A stretch of DNA of 50,977 nt, from IMG/VR virus record IMGVR_UViG_3300024974_000003, positions 1 to 50,977 of that record; one strand, written 5' to 3'. The notes beneath the pieces are model-generated. The model ran no database searches. It was given only the letters and a program-made list of their open reading frames with translations, and was not told where the DNA came from. The stretch is from a virus. A program made the translations under genes and the position numbers. Each line of letters opens with the position of its first letter. The first letter of the stretch is position 1. Of this stretch, positions 8,266-18,404 are shown one piece after another.

Positions 8266-8706
8266 ATGAACTTTTTTGATTTTGCCGAAACATTAAAAAA
8301 CTATTCGACTTCTCGATTTGTTTATGATTTACAAACAGAACTCGAAAAGAACAATGATGCAATTCAACTTCAAAAAGACCAATGGGCGAAAGGTAAAGAT
8401 GCTCACGGAATTATTTTAGGGCTTTATTCAATGGGAACAGAAGCAATAAACCCAAACAAAAAAGCAGGAACTCCTTTCACATTGTTTGATACTGGAGATT
8501 TTTACGAGCAAACCCATTTATTTGGCAACATAAAAGATAATGATTTGCTTTTCAATTTTGATAGTTCCGGAACTAACACGGCGGCACTTATTGCAAGATT
8601 AGGAGAAAGAATATTTGGATTACAAGATCAAAGCATTGATAAATTCACAACGATAGCGCAAGACACCGCTATTGATTTACTAAACAAAAACTTAAAACTA
8701 AAATAA
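8266..8706 (+). CDS. Putative virion morphogenesis / neck protein
   Basis: A 146-residue protein beginning MNFFDFAETLKNYSTSRFVY, with a TPFTLFDTGDFYEQT segment and a later GERIFGLQDQSIDKFTTIA stretch. The DTGDFYEQ and IFGL patterns recall phage virion morphogenesis or HK97-gp10-type completion proteins. It lies between the tail tube and tape measure genes. No enzymatic motif is seen; assignment is tentative. Confidence 0.45.
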   Translation: MNFFDFAETLKNYSTSRFVYDLQTELEKNNDAIQLQKDQWAKGKDAHGIILGLYSMGTEAINPNKKAGTPFTLFDTGDFYEQTHLFGNIKDNDLLFNFDSSGTNTAALIARLGERIFGLQDQSIDKFTTIAQDTAIDLLNKNLKLK

Positions 8707-8708
8707 TT

Positions 8709-9020
8709 ATGGGATGCAATTGTAAAAAAACGCAAGGCTTCAATGATAAATTAAAGATTGCACAGTCAGAAACAAAACGCACCGGAGAAGTTCACGTAGT
8801 TTTCATTATGGAAGCCGTAAAACAAATTTTTGTATGCAAAGAAGATGATTTGACCGATGATATGGGTGTGTATTGCTATTTCCTTCCAGATGGCACGGAA
8901 GTAGCCTACACATCAGCAAAAACAGCCGAGATTATCGCCGTAATAAAAGATAAAAAAAGAGCTAAAACAATTGAAGTTATTGAGCCAATTATCGAAACTC
9001 CAACCGAAAAAACAGCCTAA
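8709..9020 (+). CDS. Hypothetical tail-region protein, cysteine-rich N-terminus
   Basis: A 103-residue protein starting MGCNCKK, with beta strands in the middle (EVHVVFIMEAVKQIFVC) and a basic, glutamate-rich tail. It lacks a signal peptide, so the cysteines are not a lipobox. Position just before another small gene and the tape measure is where tail assembly chaperones usually lie. Its stop TAA is followed at once by the next ATG in the same frame, so no frameshift is needed. Confidence 0.55.
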   Translation: MGCNCKKTQGFNDKLKIAQSETKRTGEVHVVFIMEAVKQIFVCKEDDLTDDMGVYCYFLPDGTEVAYTSAKTAEIIAVIKDKKRAKTIEVIEPIIETPTEKTA

Positions 9021-9590
9021 ATGTTTACATTTTTCAAGAAAAAACCAGTCCAAAAAGCGATTCTTTACACAAAGTGTAACGAATTGCCCTGCCATAACTT
9101 CAATGAAGTAGCCACAAACAACGATTTTAATTACCTGAAAGTAAACAAAAATGATGTTGCAACTGATATTGAATTAGAAACGGCTTGGTTGGGGATTCTT
9201 GACGAATATTTCAGAATATCAAAAAACGTTCAAGGATTAAATATTCTGAAAAAGAAAACAAGTTTGTTATTCCTTGAAAATAAATTGCAAGTTTTTGAAG
9301 CGATGCAAATTTGCCTTTCCAAAAATATCAATGTCGATATTGAAATGGCAATGTACAAAACCAATAAGGACATTCTGAAAGTTCATATCGGAATGATAAA
9401 AAACGACATCGCCCGAATTTTAAAAACATTGCCATCCGAAGAAAACACCAAAGACGAAAACGAATTCGACAGATCACTCGCTGTTTTATCTCAAGCAGGT
9501 TTTAAAATTGACCGCTTCAAAACCGTAGTTTCAGAATGGGTACAAATGTTAAGAATTTTTGAACAACAACAATCTAAAAAAGAAAACTAA
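9021..9590 (+). CDS. Putative tail assembly chaperone-like protein
   Basis: A 189-residue, mainly helical protein immediately upstream of the tape measure gene, overlapping it by one base. It begins with a lysine-rich MFTFFKKKPVQKAILYTKC and has long charged helices (ILKKKTSLLFLENKLQVFEAMQICL). Genes in this position often encode chaperones that keep the tape measure soluble, but I see no recognisable family, so the role is inference from position. Confidence 0.4.
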   Translation: MFTFFKKKPVQKAILYTKCNELPCHNFNEVATNNDFNYLKVNKNDVATDIELETAWLGILDEYFRISKNVQGLNILKKKTSLLFLENKLQVFEAMQICLSKNINVDIEMAMYKTNKDILKVHIGMIKNDIARILKTLPSEENTKDENEFDRSLAVLSQAGFKIDRFKTVVSEWVQMLRIFEQQQSKKEN

Positions 9591-12500
9591 TGGCACAAGA
9601 ATTCAATATACCAGGATTAAAAGATGCAATAGCTGAAATGACTAAACTAAATGAAACGGTTTTATTACTTTCTAAAAATGTTCTCGATGTCGCTATAGAT
9701 GCAGATAAAGCAATGAAACCTTTTAAAGATGTTTCTGGCATAAAAGGATTTACAGAAGCGCAGCAAAAATCTAACGAGACAAGAAAAACAACAAAAGAAG
9801 TAGTAGATAAATTGGCTCAAGCAGAAGAAAAATTGAAATATTCACAATCTGAAGTAGCTAAACAAATTGCCGCAGTTAACGTACAAACCCAACAGCAAAA
9901 TCAAAACAACAAAGCATCTGCTCAAATAATTGATTTGAATAGCGAAGCTTTGAAAAAAGAAGTGACTTCTATTGCCGAAGCGAGAGCTCAAAATACATTG
10001 CTTACGCAAGCTCGAAACAACGTTAATCTAACCACTGTTGAAGGACAATTACAGTTGACAACTTTCAATGCTAAATTAGATGAAAATAACGCATTCATTA
10101 AAGCAAATGGAGATGCTGCATTAAAGCAAAAAATGCAAATCGGGGATTATGCTGGAGGCGTAAAATCTGCTATGGAACAAACTGGATTGTTTTCTGGTAA
10201 AATAGGTCAATTAAGTAATACCGCTATAGGATTTGTGCAAAGCGGGGCTCAAGCAGTTACAAAAATAAAAGATGTTAGCGATGCAGTTGTTAATGGTGCT
10301 AAAAATGTAGGTACTTATGTTGCCGCTAAAGTAAAAATGATTACTACTGAAAAAGCTGGAGTTATTGCCATTGAAGAAAGCACTATCGCAACCGAAGCAA
10401 ACGCAATCGCTACAGCAGAATCGAGAGTTCAAGTAGCTGGATTTACAATGGCTGAAAAAGCGCAAACAATAGCGACAGAAGCAAGCGCAGTTGCAACACA
10501 AGGAATGTCGGTTGCTCAAGTTGGATTAGCAGCAACTACAGATGTAGCAGCTGGCGCAGAAGTAGCAGCTACAGCAACAACTTGGGGATTAAATACCGCT
10601 TTAGGAATTTTATTGTTTCCAATCACAGCAGTAGTATTAGCTTTCGGAGTATTAGTATATATTTTCAAGGATTTTGCACCGGTAATCAATCCAATAAAAG
10701 ATGCGTTTGCGGCATTAATGGCAGTTTTTGAAGTGTTGAAATCTTCTGTTTTTGCTTTGGTTACGGGAACTAAATCATTAGGAGAAGTATTTTCATCACT
10801 AGGAGCTGAAACAAGTAAGGCGGCGGATGAGGCTTATAAATTAGCGGCAGCAAATAGAGAAATCATAGTAAGTCAAAGAGCTTTAGAACTTTCAAGTGCA
10901 AAAGCACAAGCGGAAATCACAAAACTAATTACTCAATCAAAAAATAGAACTCTTTCAGAAGAAGAAAGAATGAAAATGTTAGCAAAAGCTATCGAAATGG
11001 AAAAAGAAAATGTAGCAGCAAAATTAACTTTAAATAATAAAGAAATAGCGGCAGCTAGAATGAAACTTGCCGATGGAAAAGAAATTTCAGAGGAGGATAT
11101 GAAACAATTAGCCAAAGGAAATGCAAATTATGCACAAGAAATAAAAAAGAAATACAATTTAGATCAAGATGAAATAGACCATTTGAGAAAAATACAAGTT
11201 GAAAGATATGGACTTATTGAGGCATCTTCCAGAGTTGTTGAAAAAGCAAATAACTTTAGTGATAAATTGGCAGAAAACAAACAAAATAAAGAAGATAAAG
11301 CAAGAGAGAAAAAAGAAAAAGACGATGAAAAAGCACAACAAACAGCAGAAAAAAACGCTGAAAGAGAATTAAACCGCCAAAAGAAAACAGCTGAAGAAGC
11401 GATCAAGACGATGAAAATCACGCTTGACAATGAGATTGCAGCCTATGACCAATCGGCAAAATTAGATTCAGAAAACATTGCACACGTTCAGGCTATTGAA
11501 AATCTAAAAAAAGGAATTGCGCAGGCTGAATTGAATACGAATTTAATAGGATTGAAAGTTGATGAGGATATTTTAAATAAAAAAATAGCTCAAAATAAAA
11601 AGTTGTCTTTAGACGAGCTTAGTTATGTTTCAATTAAGAATGCAACAGCTCAAGAACTCATAAAAATTGAAAATGAAAAAACAAAAGCACTTGAAAAAAT
11701 CCAAAAAGATGGTGTTAAATTTGAAATTGAACTGTATGATCTAAATAACAAAACCTTAATTAAGGAAGGAAAAACATTGACTGATTTATTGGTTAATGAA
11801 GAAAAAAAACGCATTCAACAATCATTAGACATTCATAAAAAAGGAATGCGTGATGAATTGAATATCGACAAATCCCTTTCGGACGAGAAGTTAAAACAAA
11901 TGTCAAAAACAAATGGAGCTTTAACGGCAAACCAGTTGAAATATTTACAAGGTATTCAAAAACTGGAAGAATCCAAAGATAAAGACATTAAGAAACTCGA
12001 TGCTGATTTGCTAAATACCAAAGTAAAAAACATCAATACTGAGGTAAAAAACGAGCAAAACAAAAATAAACTTCTCAACAAAAGTGCATTAGCACAAGCA
12101 AAAGATGCTTTCAAATTAGAAGATAAAAGGCTTAAGGATTTAAGAAAATTATATAAAGATGATGCTGAAAAAATAAAAGAAATCGATGATGAAATTGCAG
12201 CTAACAAACAGCTAATTGATAAAACAGTAAGCGACAATAAAAAGAAATTACTCGAAGATGGATTAAACAATGTTATTGCCGTTTTCGGACAAGAAAGCGC
12301 CGTTGGAAAAGCGGCTGCAATTGCTCAAGTAACAATGGATACTTACAAATCTGCAACTTCTGCTTTTGCCGGAATGGTAGAAGCTTTTCCTGGTCCTTGG
12401 GGAATTGCTGCTGGAGTTGCAGCAGCTGCTCTTTCAGTTGGAATGGGATTGTCTAATGTTGCAAAAATAGTAGGTATAAAAATGTTTGCTGAAGGTACTA

Positions 12501-12859
12501 ATGATGCACCCTACACAGGAAAAGCGATTGTTGATGAAGATGGAGCAGAAATTCACACGGATGCTTCCGGCAATATTAAAAGTTTCGGTTCAGATTCTGG
12601 CGCACATTTGACAGATATTGTCAAAGGTGATAAGATTATTCCTGCTGATATTTCGGCAATTATTCGTCAAACAATGTTTTCCAGTTATGGAATGAGTGCG
12701 CAACAACAAACAATTGATTACGGTAAAATAGGCGAACAGTTCGGAAAACACGCTTCTAAAATTGTGAATGCAGTAAATAACAACGGAAAAAATCAACTGT
12801 CAGTTATGATTCAAAAAGGAATATCTGATCGTGTAATATTCAAAGGCAAAAGCGTATAA
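9590..12859 (+). CDS. Tail tape measure protein
   Basis: The 1089-residue protein is the longest gene in the window. The N-terminal 300 residues are coiled coil rich in A, Q, K and E. A hydrophobic segment is near 330-357 (WGLNTALGILLFPITAVVLA). Long charged coiled coils run to about 900, followed by a glycine/alanine-rich hydrophobic patch at 935-960. The C-terminal region ends with a GAHLTDIVKGDKIIPAD-type segment usual in tape measures. Its length sets tail length; about 1.5 angstrom per residue would give roughly 160 nm, implying a long non-contractile tail. No sheath gene is seen. Confidence 0.92.
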   Translation: MAQEFNIPGLKDAIAEMTKLNETVLLLSKNVLDVAIDADKAMKPFKDVSGIKGFTEAQQKSNETRKTTKEVVDKLAQAEEKLKYSQSEVAKQIAAVNVQTQQQNQNNKASAQIIDLNSEALKKEVTSIAEARAQNTLLTQARNNVNLTTVEGQLQLTTFNAKLDENNAFIKANGDAALKQKMQIGDYAGGVKSAMEQTGLFSGKIGQLSNTAIGFVQSGAQAVTKIKDVSDAVVNGAKNVGTYVAAKVKMITTEKAGVIAIEESTIATEANAIATAESRVQVAGFTMAEKAQTIATEASAVATQGMSVAQVGLAATTDVAAGAEVAATATTWGLNTALGILLFPITAVVLAFGVLVYIFKDFAPVINPIKDAFAALMAVFEVLKSSVFALVTGTKSLGEVFSSLGAETSKAADEAYKLAAANREIIVSQRALELSSAKAQAEITKLITQSKNRTLSEEERMKMLAKAIEMEKENVAAKLTLNNKEIAAARMKLADGKEISEEDMKQLAKGNANYAQEIKKKYNLDQDEIDHLRKIQVERYGLIEASSRVVEKANNFSDKLAENKQNKEDKAREKKEKDDEKAQQTAEKNAERELNRQKKTAEEAIKTMKITLDNEIAAYDQSAKLDSENIAHVQAIENLKKGIAQAELNTNLIGLKVDEDILNKKIAQNKKLSLDELSYVSIKNATAQELIKIENEKTKALEKIQKDGVKFEIELYDLNNKTLIKEGKTLTDLLVNEEKKRIQQSLDIHKKGMRDELNIDKSLSDEKLKQMSKTNGALTANQLKYLQGIQKLEESKDKDIKKLDADLLNTKVKNINTEVKNEQNKNKLLNKSALAQAKDAFKLEDKRLKDLRKLYKDDAEKIKEIDDEIAANKQLIDKTVSDNKKKLLEDGLNNVIAVFGQESAVGKAAAIAQVTMDTYKSATSAFAGMVEAFPGPWGIAAGVAAAALSVGMGLSNVAKIVGIKMFAEGTNDAPYTGKAIVDEDGAEIHTDASGNIKSFGSDSGAHLTDIVKGDKIIPADISAIIRQTMFSSYGMSAQQQTIDYGKIGEQFGKHASKIVNAVNNNGKNQLSVMIQKGISDRVIFKGKSV

Positions 12860-12861
12860 TT

Positions 12862-15552
12862 ATGAACAACTTCCTAGACACCAATTCCTTTGAACATTTT
12901 CTAAATTTTATCAGTTTAGGAAATACGGAACTTTATCAAATCACAGAGCCGTCAGGTTTTGATGCTGCAAATTTTGTAGTAAAACAAAACGACTCCAGAT
13001 ACAGCCGTGATATAATTTATGGTAATGACACAATCAATTTATCTTTTTACGATGCCAATGTAGAACTATCGAGCATCGAACAAATGCAAGACACGGATGG
13101 ACGCACTTCTTTTTATTTAGATTACGGTTTAAAATGGATTTTAGAAACTTACAACCGTTTTGGTTTCGAGGGAAAAATCGAATACATTCTGAAAAAAGAA
13201 GGTGTTTTGTTTACAACAGGTTTGCTCGATATGGCAAACCCAGATACTGATGGGAATACTTTTTTTGCGTGCTCCGTAATTCAAAGCAATCAGGTTGCAA
13301 ATTACAAGAAACACGAAGAAACGATTATTGATTTATTCAGTACCAAAAATGCAAAAAATGAAACCATAACACCCGCTGAAACTTTCAAATTCTTAAGAAA
13401 GTCAGTACCAATTTTAAAAACAAGTACATTAAATTGTCCTAATGTTTTTGATGCAGCTTTAAGTTCCACTGGTTCCGGTAGCAACAGCCATAATTATTTT
13501 TACTGTAATAATGCAGCAACAAAAACAGTCGAGGAAATAAACAATACTTTGGCTTTTCCAAATCAAGTAGTGCAAAATGGTGACGGTAACGATTCTATTG
13601 CTGAAAACTTCGCAATTATCCAGGCGCGATCTATTTTAACGGATATTAAAATAGACATTAAGGATTTAATTGTCAATCAAAGAACGCACGTTGCCGATGG
13701 TGGGAATGGTTATGCCGATAATAAATTTATTGTTCGATGGGGAACCGACATTAACGTACCAATGGGTGAGCAAATCCTTTTCGCTTTTTACCAAGAAGAA
13801 GGTCATACGTATCAAAACCCGATTCACGATTATACAGTAAATATTCCATACTTGCCAATTGATGCAAAAATATGGGTTTATTTATGGGTTAAAACTCGCC
13901 AAAGCGCAGTAATCGGAATATTTAGAGCATATACTCAAATTTCACAATACAATCTAAACGTGACCGCCAATACCTTTGCTTTAAATACAGTTGTAAAAGG
14001 GGTTCGATACATTGATATGATGAAACAGTGTTCGAAATTCATTAACAATTTACCAATTGTGGCTCCACGTTTTGATGTTGGCGGTGAGTTTTACGACCAA
14101 GTTTGCTATAATCGAGCGTTGATAAGCCAAGATTTGACACGGCCATTCACTACGACATTCAATAATGTTATGGGAAGCACTCAAGAAGTAAATGGAGATT
14201 TTGAAATAATGCACGATAAAATATTTCAAGGTCAATATCCTGATTTTTATGAGAACACCGAAATTGGTGTTTTCCAAATAAAACCAAGCGAAGGATTTAA
14301 AGAAAACTGGAACGACAAATATAAAATCAACGTTTTTAGTTTTGGATATAAAACGTATGAGCAAAACAGATTAACCGCAAATACAACGGGAGACGTTCAT
14401 ACAGAAAGTGAATGGATAGTGCCTAATTTGATGGTTGAAAATAAAAAAGAGGTTGGAATCGATTTGATACGTTCTGCATTTTCCCAACAAGTCGCCGTCG
14501 ATTTAGAAATTAAAACCCCGCAAACCTCCGATGAGAATGATGACAAAGTTTATATTGTCGATATTGTTCCACTTCCAGAAGGTACTTTCAATGAGTTTTC
14601 TTCCGAATTACAAATGCAACTATCGGATGGAAAACTAACTATTTTAAACAAGAAATCGAGTGCGACAATCGAAGAATCTGTTATCAATTGGAATGTTTTA
14701 GGTTTTAATGTTGGTGATAATTTTCAAATAGTATCAGGTTCAAACGCTGGAAATTATACCGTTATTTCAATTACTCAAACAATGCTTGTTTTATCGCCGG
14801 TGGGTTTTGTTCCCACATTTACGGGTGATGCTTACATAACAATGAAATTCTATTACACGGATGTACTTTGGCAAACCCGAGCTGATGAAGATTTTATAGT
14901 TTCAGGAAATACAAATTCTAAAAACTATCCTAATTTGAAATATACCATTCGTAGAAATATGAAACATTGGGAATCGTATTTGCGCACAGCTTGCAGTTTC
15001 AATTTACTCAAATCTATTCGAAATTCTTATTTCAAAAATGATCCTGCTTTAGAAACTATATTTCAAAGCGGAATAAATTACATTGAAAAAGCAGATATTC
15101 CCGTTTCAAGTTTGCAAACTCCATTAGTAACACCGAAAACATTTGATATTGTCGTAGTGGCAAGTTTCAATCAGGTTATAACACTATTAGAAACTCTAAA
15201 AATAATCCGAGGATTTATAAGAAGTTACAATATCGAAGGAAATATTATAAAAGGATTCATCAAAGATTTAGATTACACCTGGTCAACTGCTGAATTGAAA
15301 TTGACTTTGGAAGAAAAATACGAAAGTGAAACCATAATTTTAACTTATTCGGGTGGGATTTTAACTGTAAATGATGCAATCTATACTCTTTCTGGAGCTT
15401 CTGAATGGTGGAAAATCACAGGCGAATACTTCACGGCTTTTGATATAAATAACGTTCCACTTTGCAACCGACACCGATTTGACAAAGTAAGTTTGAACGG
15501 AATGATTTATGGTTCAGAATACGAATTATTGGAAGCATTGGAAAATTTATAA
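12862..15552 (+). CDS. Large tail tip / baseplate protein
   Basis: An 896-residue protein directly after the tape measure, three bases downstream. The N-terminal part resembles distal tail or tail-hub proteins in order (FLDTNSFEHFLNFISLG, then a beta-rich segment with TETYNRFGFEGKIEYIL-like strands). The middle has a long beta region; near residues 620-660 is a GFNVGDNFQIVSGSNAGNY stretch typical of beta-barrel carbohydrate or hub modules. No peptidase motif is evident. The position tape measure-tail tip is standard for siphoviruses. Confidence 0.65.
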   Translation: MNNFLDTNSFEHFLNFISLGNTELYQITEPSGFDAANFVVKQNDSRYSRDIIYGNDTINLSFYDANVELSSIEQMQDTDGRTSFYLDYGLKWILETYNRFGFEGKIEYILKKEGVLFTTGLLDMANPDTDGNTFFACSVIQSNQVANYKKHEETIIDLFSTKNAKNETITPAETFKFLRKSVPILKTSTLNCPNVFDAALSSTGSGSNSHNYFYCNNAATKTVEEINNTLAFPNQVVQNGDGNDSIAENFAIIQARSILTDIKIDIKDLIVNQRTHVADGGNGYADNKFIVRWGTDINVPMGEQILFAFYQEEGHTYQNPIHDYTVNIPYLPIDAKIWVYLWVKTRQSAVIGIFRAYTQISQYNLNVTANTFALNTVVKGVRYIDMMKQCSKFINNLPIVAPRFDVGGEFYDQVCYNRALISQDLTRPFTTTFNNVMGSTQEVNGDFEIMHDKIFQGQYPDFYENTEIGVFQIKPSEGFKENWNDKYKINVFSFGYKTYEQNRLTANTTGDVHTESEWIVPNLMVENKKEVGIDLIRSAFSQQVAVDLEIKTPQTSDENDDKVYIVDIVPLPEGTFNEFSSELQMQLSDGKLTILNKKSSATIEESVINWNVLGFNVGDNFQIVSGSNAGNYTVISITQTMLVLSPVGFVPTFTGDAYITMKFYYTDVLWQTRADEDFIVSGNTNSKNYPNLKYTIRRNMKHWESYLRTACSFNLLKSIRNSYFKNDPALETIFQSGINYIEKADIPVSSLQTPLVTPKTFDIVVVASFNQVITLLETLKIIRGFIRSYNIEGNIIKGFIKDLDYTWSTAELKLTLEEKYESETIILTYSGGILTVNDAIYTLSGASEWWKITGEYFTAFDINNVPLCNRHRFDKVSLNGMIYGSEYELLEALENL

Positions 15553-15593
15553 AAAACATTATTCTTATTCAATCTAAATAAAAAAGAATTTTC

Positions 15594-15601
15594 TATTTTT
15601 G
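15594..15601 (+). promoter_or_regulatory. Bacteroidetes -7 box before second tail protein
   Basis: TATTTTTG fits TAnnTTTG exactly. No convincing -33 TTG was found at normal distance. It is 36 bases upstream of the ATG-AAA-TAG motif at 15637 that precedes the next tail gene, the same arrangement as before the portal gene. Confidence 0.4.
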
Positions 15602-15722
15602 TAAGGATAAAACTTTAAAACTCGATTACGGCAATTATGAAATAGACAACTCCTTTCTTCAGTTATTCAAAAACGACTTTGCCAAAGCATCGCTAAACGA
15701 AAACATACTTGTTTCAAGAAGT

Positions 15723-17231
15723 ATGTATAGTGGTTATGTGCAAATGCTTCCAAGCGAGTTGTTTCTTCAGATAACGAATTTAGATAGTGACATTTCATTT
15801 GCCGGAAACATCAAAGTTGAGTTAATCAATTCCTGTCAGGAAGTACTTCAAGATATTACCGATTCCTTTTTCTACGATGAATTCACAGACATCAAAGGAA
15901 TTAAACAAATTGCCTTTGAGTTTGGTAATATCGGAATTGATTATCACTTAGAACTTTTACACTTAAAAATTTCCCATACCGTTTCGGATGCCGTTTGGTT
16001 TTCGACTGCCTTTTTAATTACAGACAATCTACAGGAAGAAACAACCCGATTTGATTATAAAAAAGAAAGTTATTTCAAAGGGATTTCGTATGACCGTGCC
16101 AATTATTTTCAGTCTATTCGTTTGCAATGTTTCAAATCTGATATTGATACATCCAGCGAAAGCAACGAATACACTCAATTATCGGGTAATATCATTTCAC
16201 TTCGAAAAATAACCACTTACATAGACAAATTCAAGTTTTATGTGTGCGATTTCTTCACGTTTAACCGTTTGGTAGTGCTATTAAATCACGACCTAATTTA
16301 TATCAATGGCAAAAGAATAAGCAACAAACCACAGCCAACCAAAGGCGATAGAGTTGTAGATTCTAACTTTTTCGAACTTGATTTTGAAGCCAATCCAACG
16401 GAAGAAACTCGAACTTTTGCCACTCAATTAAATATTATCATTCCAGTTTGCACGGCTACAGTTTCAGGAATTTCGGCAAATCTTGTATTTTCTACAATGA
16501 CGGCAAGCTGGACAAATTCAGGAACTCCATTTGGAATGATTGTCGAAATAAGTACCGATAGTGAATCAACTTGGCAAGTTCCAACGGGATTAGTTTTGGC
16601 AACGCTTAAAAATTCGGCTACTTATAACGATCCAATGACTTCACACCACATTCGGATTACTCCAAAATGTGCAGTAGATAGTTTCGGAACTCCTGCTATT
16701 TATTTCTATGAAAACACAACCTCAAGCACTTGTGTAATTCCAACATTAGTTTCAGTAACCAAAGATCCAACGAGTGACAACGTTACTTATGTTTGGGATA
16801 ACAATGGATTCAATTATACAACAGGAACAGCACAATTGCAATATTCGCTAGATGGTGGCACTACTTGGACCACATTAGCAGTCGCAAGTTCAAACTCATT
16901 GACTGCAACGGTAAGTGTTACGGGAATTTCTTTAGGAGCAGCAATAAAATACAGAATTATATGTAACGGAAATAGTTGCGATAATCAAATTTCAAATGTG
17001 ATTACAACCACTTTTGGCGACGACCTGACAACATTGCCTTTATATGTATTTCACTATACAGGAATTGACACATTTCCTGATGCAATTCACGTAACGGGGG
17101 GTACTGTAATTTATTTGGATGAATTTGGAGCAACTCAATACGCATCTTTATTATATGACGATGAATGCAGAATGATAATAGCAAGTTCAATAGTTCACGC
17201 AGTAAGAGCTATTGTTTGCACACCTATTTAA
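15723..17231 (+). CDS. Minor tail protein, start uncertain
   Basis: A 502-residue protein with an N-terminal beta-rich segment (YVQMLPSELFLQITNLDS), a long central beta region, and two fibronectin- or Ig-like modules near residues 235-330 and 340-440. The first ATG is at 15723, but the same frame is open back to 15582 and its translation looks coding (LDYGNYEIDNSFLQLFKNDF just upstream). No ATG, GTG or TTG occurs in that extension. The true start may therefore be upstream. It probably forms part of the tail tip, near the receptor-binding end. Confidence 0.7.
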   Translation: MYSGYVQMLPSELFLQITNLDSDISFAGNIKVELINSCQEVLQDITDSFFYDEFTDIKGIKQIAFEFGNIGIDYHLELLHLKISHTVSDAVWFSTAFLITDNLQEETTRFDYKKESYFKGISYDRANYFQSIRLQCFKSDIDTSSESNEYTQLSGNIISLRKITTYIDKFKFYVCDFFTFNRLVVLLNHDLIYINGKRISNKPQPTKGDRVVDSNFFELDFEANPTEETRTFATQLNIIIPVCTATVSGISANLVFSTMTASWTNSGTPFGMIVEISTDSESTWQVPTGLVLATLKNSATYNDPMTSHHIRITPKCAVDSFGTPAIYFYENTTSSTCVIPTLVSVTKDPTSDNVTYVWDNNGFNYTTGTAQLQYSLDGGTTWTTLAVASSNSLTATVSVTGISLGAAIKYRIICNGNSCDNQISNVITTTFGDDLTTLPLYVFHYTGIDTFPDAIHVTGGTVIYLDEFGATQYASLLYDDECRMIIASSIVHAVRAIVCTPI

Positions 17232-17240
17232 TTTTAAAAA

Positions 17241-18383
17241 ATGGCAAATACTCTAAAAATAATCAAAAAAAGCACCAAAGTATTTTGGCACGTTCATAAT
17301 GATTTGAACACTCAAAAATTTGCTATTTCTGATTTTGAGATTTCATTGGATGGAAATAATTTTAAAATTGTTGAAGTTGACGGTGCAAAAAGATACAATT
17401 ATTTAGTTCAGGATATTACAATTGTCGATGAAACTGGTACAAGTGCAGTTGAAACTTTCACAAATGCAGAAGATTTCTACAATAGATTAATTTCACTTCA
17501 GTACACGCCGTTTTATAATCCTTTGGCAGATAGTCCAACTAATAATAAATTTATTTCACAGGCTGGATTTACATTGACTGGAACTAACTTAACAGTAAAT
17601 GCTAATTGGATATGGAAATTATTAGGTATTACTTATTCAAATCCTGCAAATGTCATTATACCAATTCCATATTGTGCTGCTGGAAAAAGTCGTATTGAAT
17701 ATGTAGTTCCAAATCCTGCAAATGGTTTTACTAGATATCCAGGACCTGAAAGTGCTACTATTTTAGTCGCGCCTGAAATTCCAAATGATAATATGTATGT
17801 GACTTATTACATTGTCACAGATTCAACGATTGGGGATTTGTCATCTCCAATCGTTGGGGATGCTTACATTCCAAAAGCAGAAAACGAATCTATTTCATCC
17901 TTACAATCTGGAGTTATCAATTTCATTATTTTAGAAACCATTCAAAACAAAATTTTGTTGAGTGGAGGAGCCACTGAACTACGTTCAATTAACCATTGGA
18001 CAAATCCTTTTTTATTTTCAGGACGGGATTTGTATATAAAAAATGATGGTACGGAAAATTGCCTAATCAAACATTTATATTCTGGAGCTGGAAACTACAC
18101 ATTTTCATTTCCAAATGAAGTTGATTTTGTTCATAAACCAAAGGAACTACTCCATTTTAAATTAAGATTTACCACTACAGGACACGGAATTTATGAATAC
18201 GTAGGCACAATCACAATCAAAATCTACCCAATCGGAGAGCTTCAAATATTCAAAGTGCCAGGAAACACGAACAACGAAATTTTAGAAGCAGGTGATTACT
18301 GCATTGGGTTTGTCGAAGGGCAATTTATCAATGCAAATTACATAAGTGGTGACAGAACCTTACTGGCATCATTTGACATTTAA
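17241..18383 (+). CDS. Hypothetical tail / adhesin protein
   Basis: A 380-residue beta-rich protein with YNYLVQDITIVDETGT and PYCAAGKSRIEYVVPNPANG segments and no signal peptide. The middle contains a TLTGTNLTVNANWIWKLLG stretch resembling part of the following fibre-like gene (NDFTLNAGWSWKINNV), so the two may share a domain. It ends with a compact barrel-like repeat. The place before the fibre genes suggests a baseplate or fibre-attachment subunit. Confidence 0.6.
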   Translation: MANTLKIIKKSTKVFWHVHNDLNTQKFAISDFEISLDGNNFKIVEVDGAKRYNYLVQDITIVDETGTSAVETFTNAEDFYNRLISLQYTPFYNPLADSPTNNKFISQAGFTLTGTNLTVNANWIWKLLGITYSNPANVIIPIPYCAAGKSRIEYVVPNPANGFTRYPGPESATILVAPEIPNDNMYVTYYIVTDSTIGDLSSPIVGDAYIPKAENESISSLQSGVINFIILETIQNKILLSGGATELRSINHWTNPFLFSGRDLYIKNDGTENCLIKHLYSGAGNYTFSFPNEVDFVHKPKELLHFKLRFTTTGHGIYEYVGTITIKIYPIGELQIFKVPGNTNNEILEAGDYCIGFVEGQFINANYISGDRTLLASFDI

Positions 18384-18404
18384 TAACCAAAAAACAAAAA
18401 TAAA

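Noticed and set aside
9007-9013. AAAAAAC slippery-like heptamer before the tape measure region
   Set aside because: The zero-frame codons do not fit a -1 slip at this site, and the next gene is already in the same frame after a stop.
10211-10519. Minus-strand frame inside the tape measure gene
   Set aside because: Cysteine/serine/phenylalanine-rich shadow of the alanine-rich coding strand.
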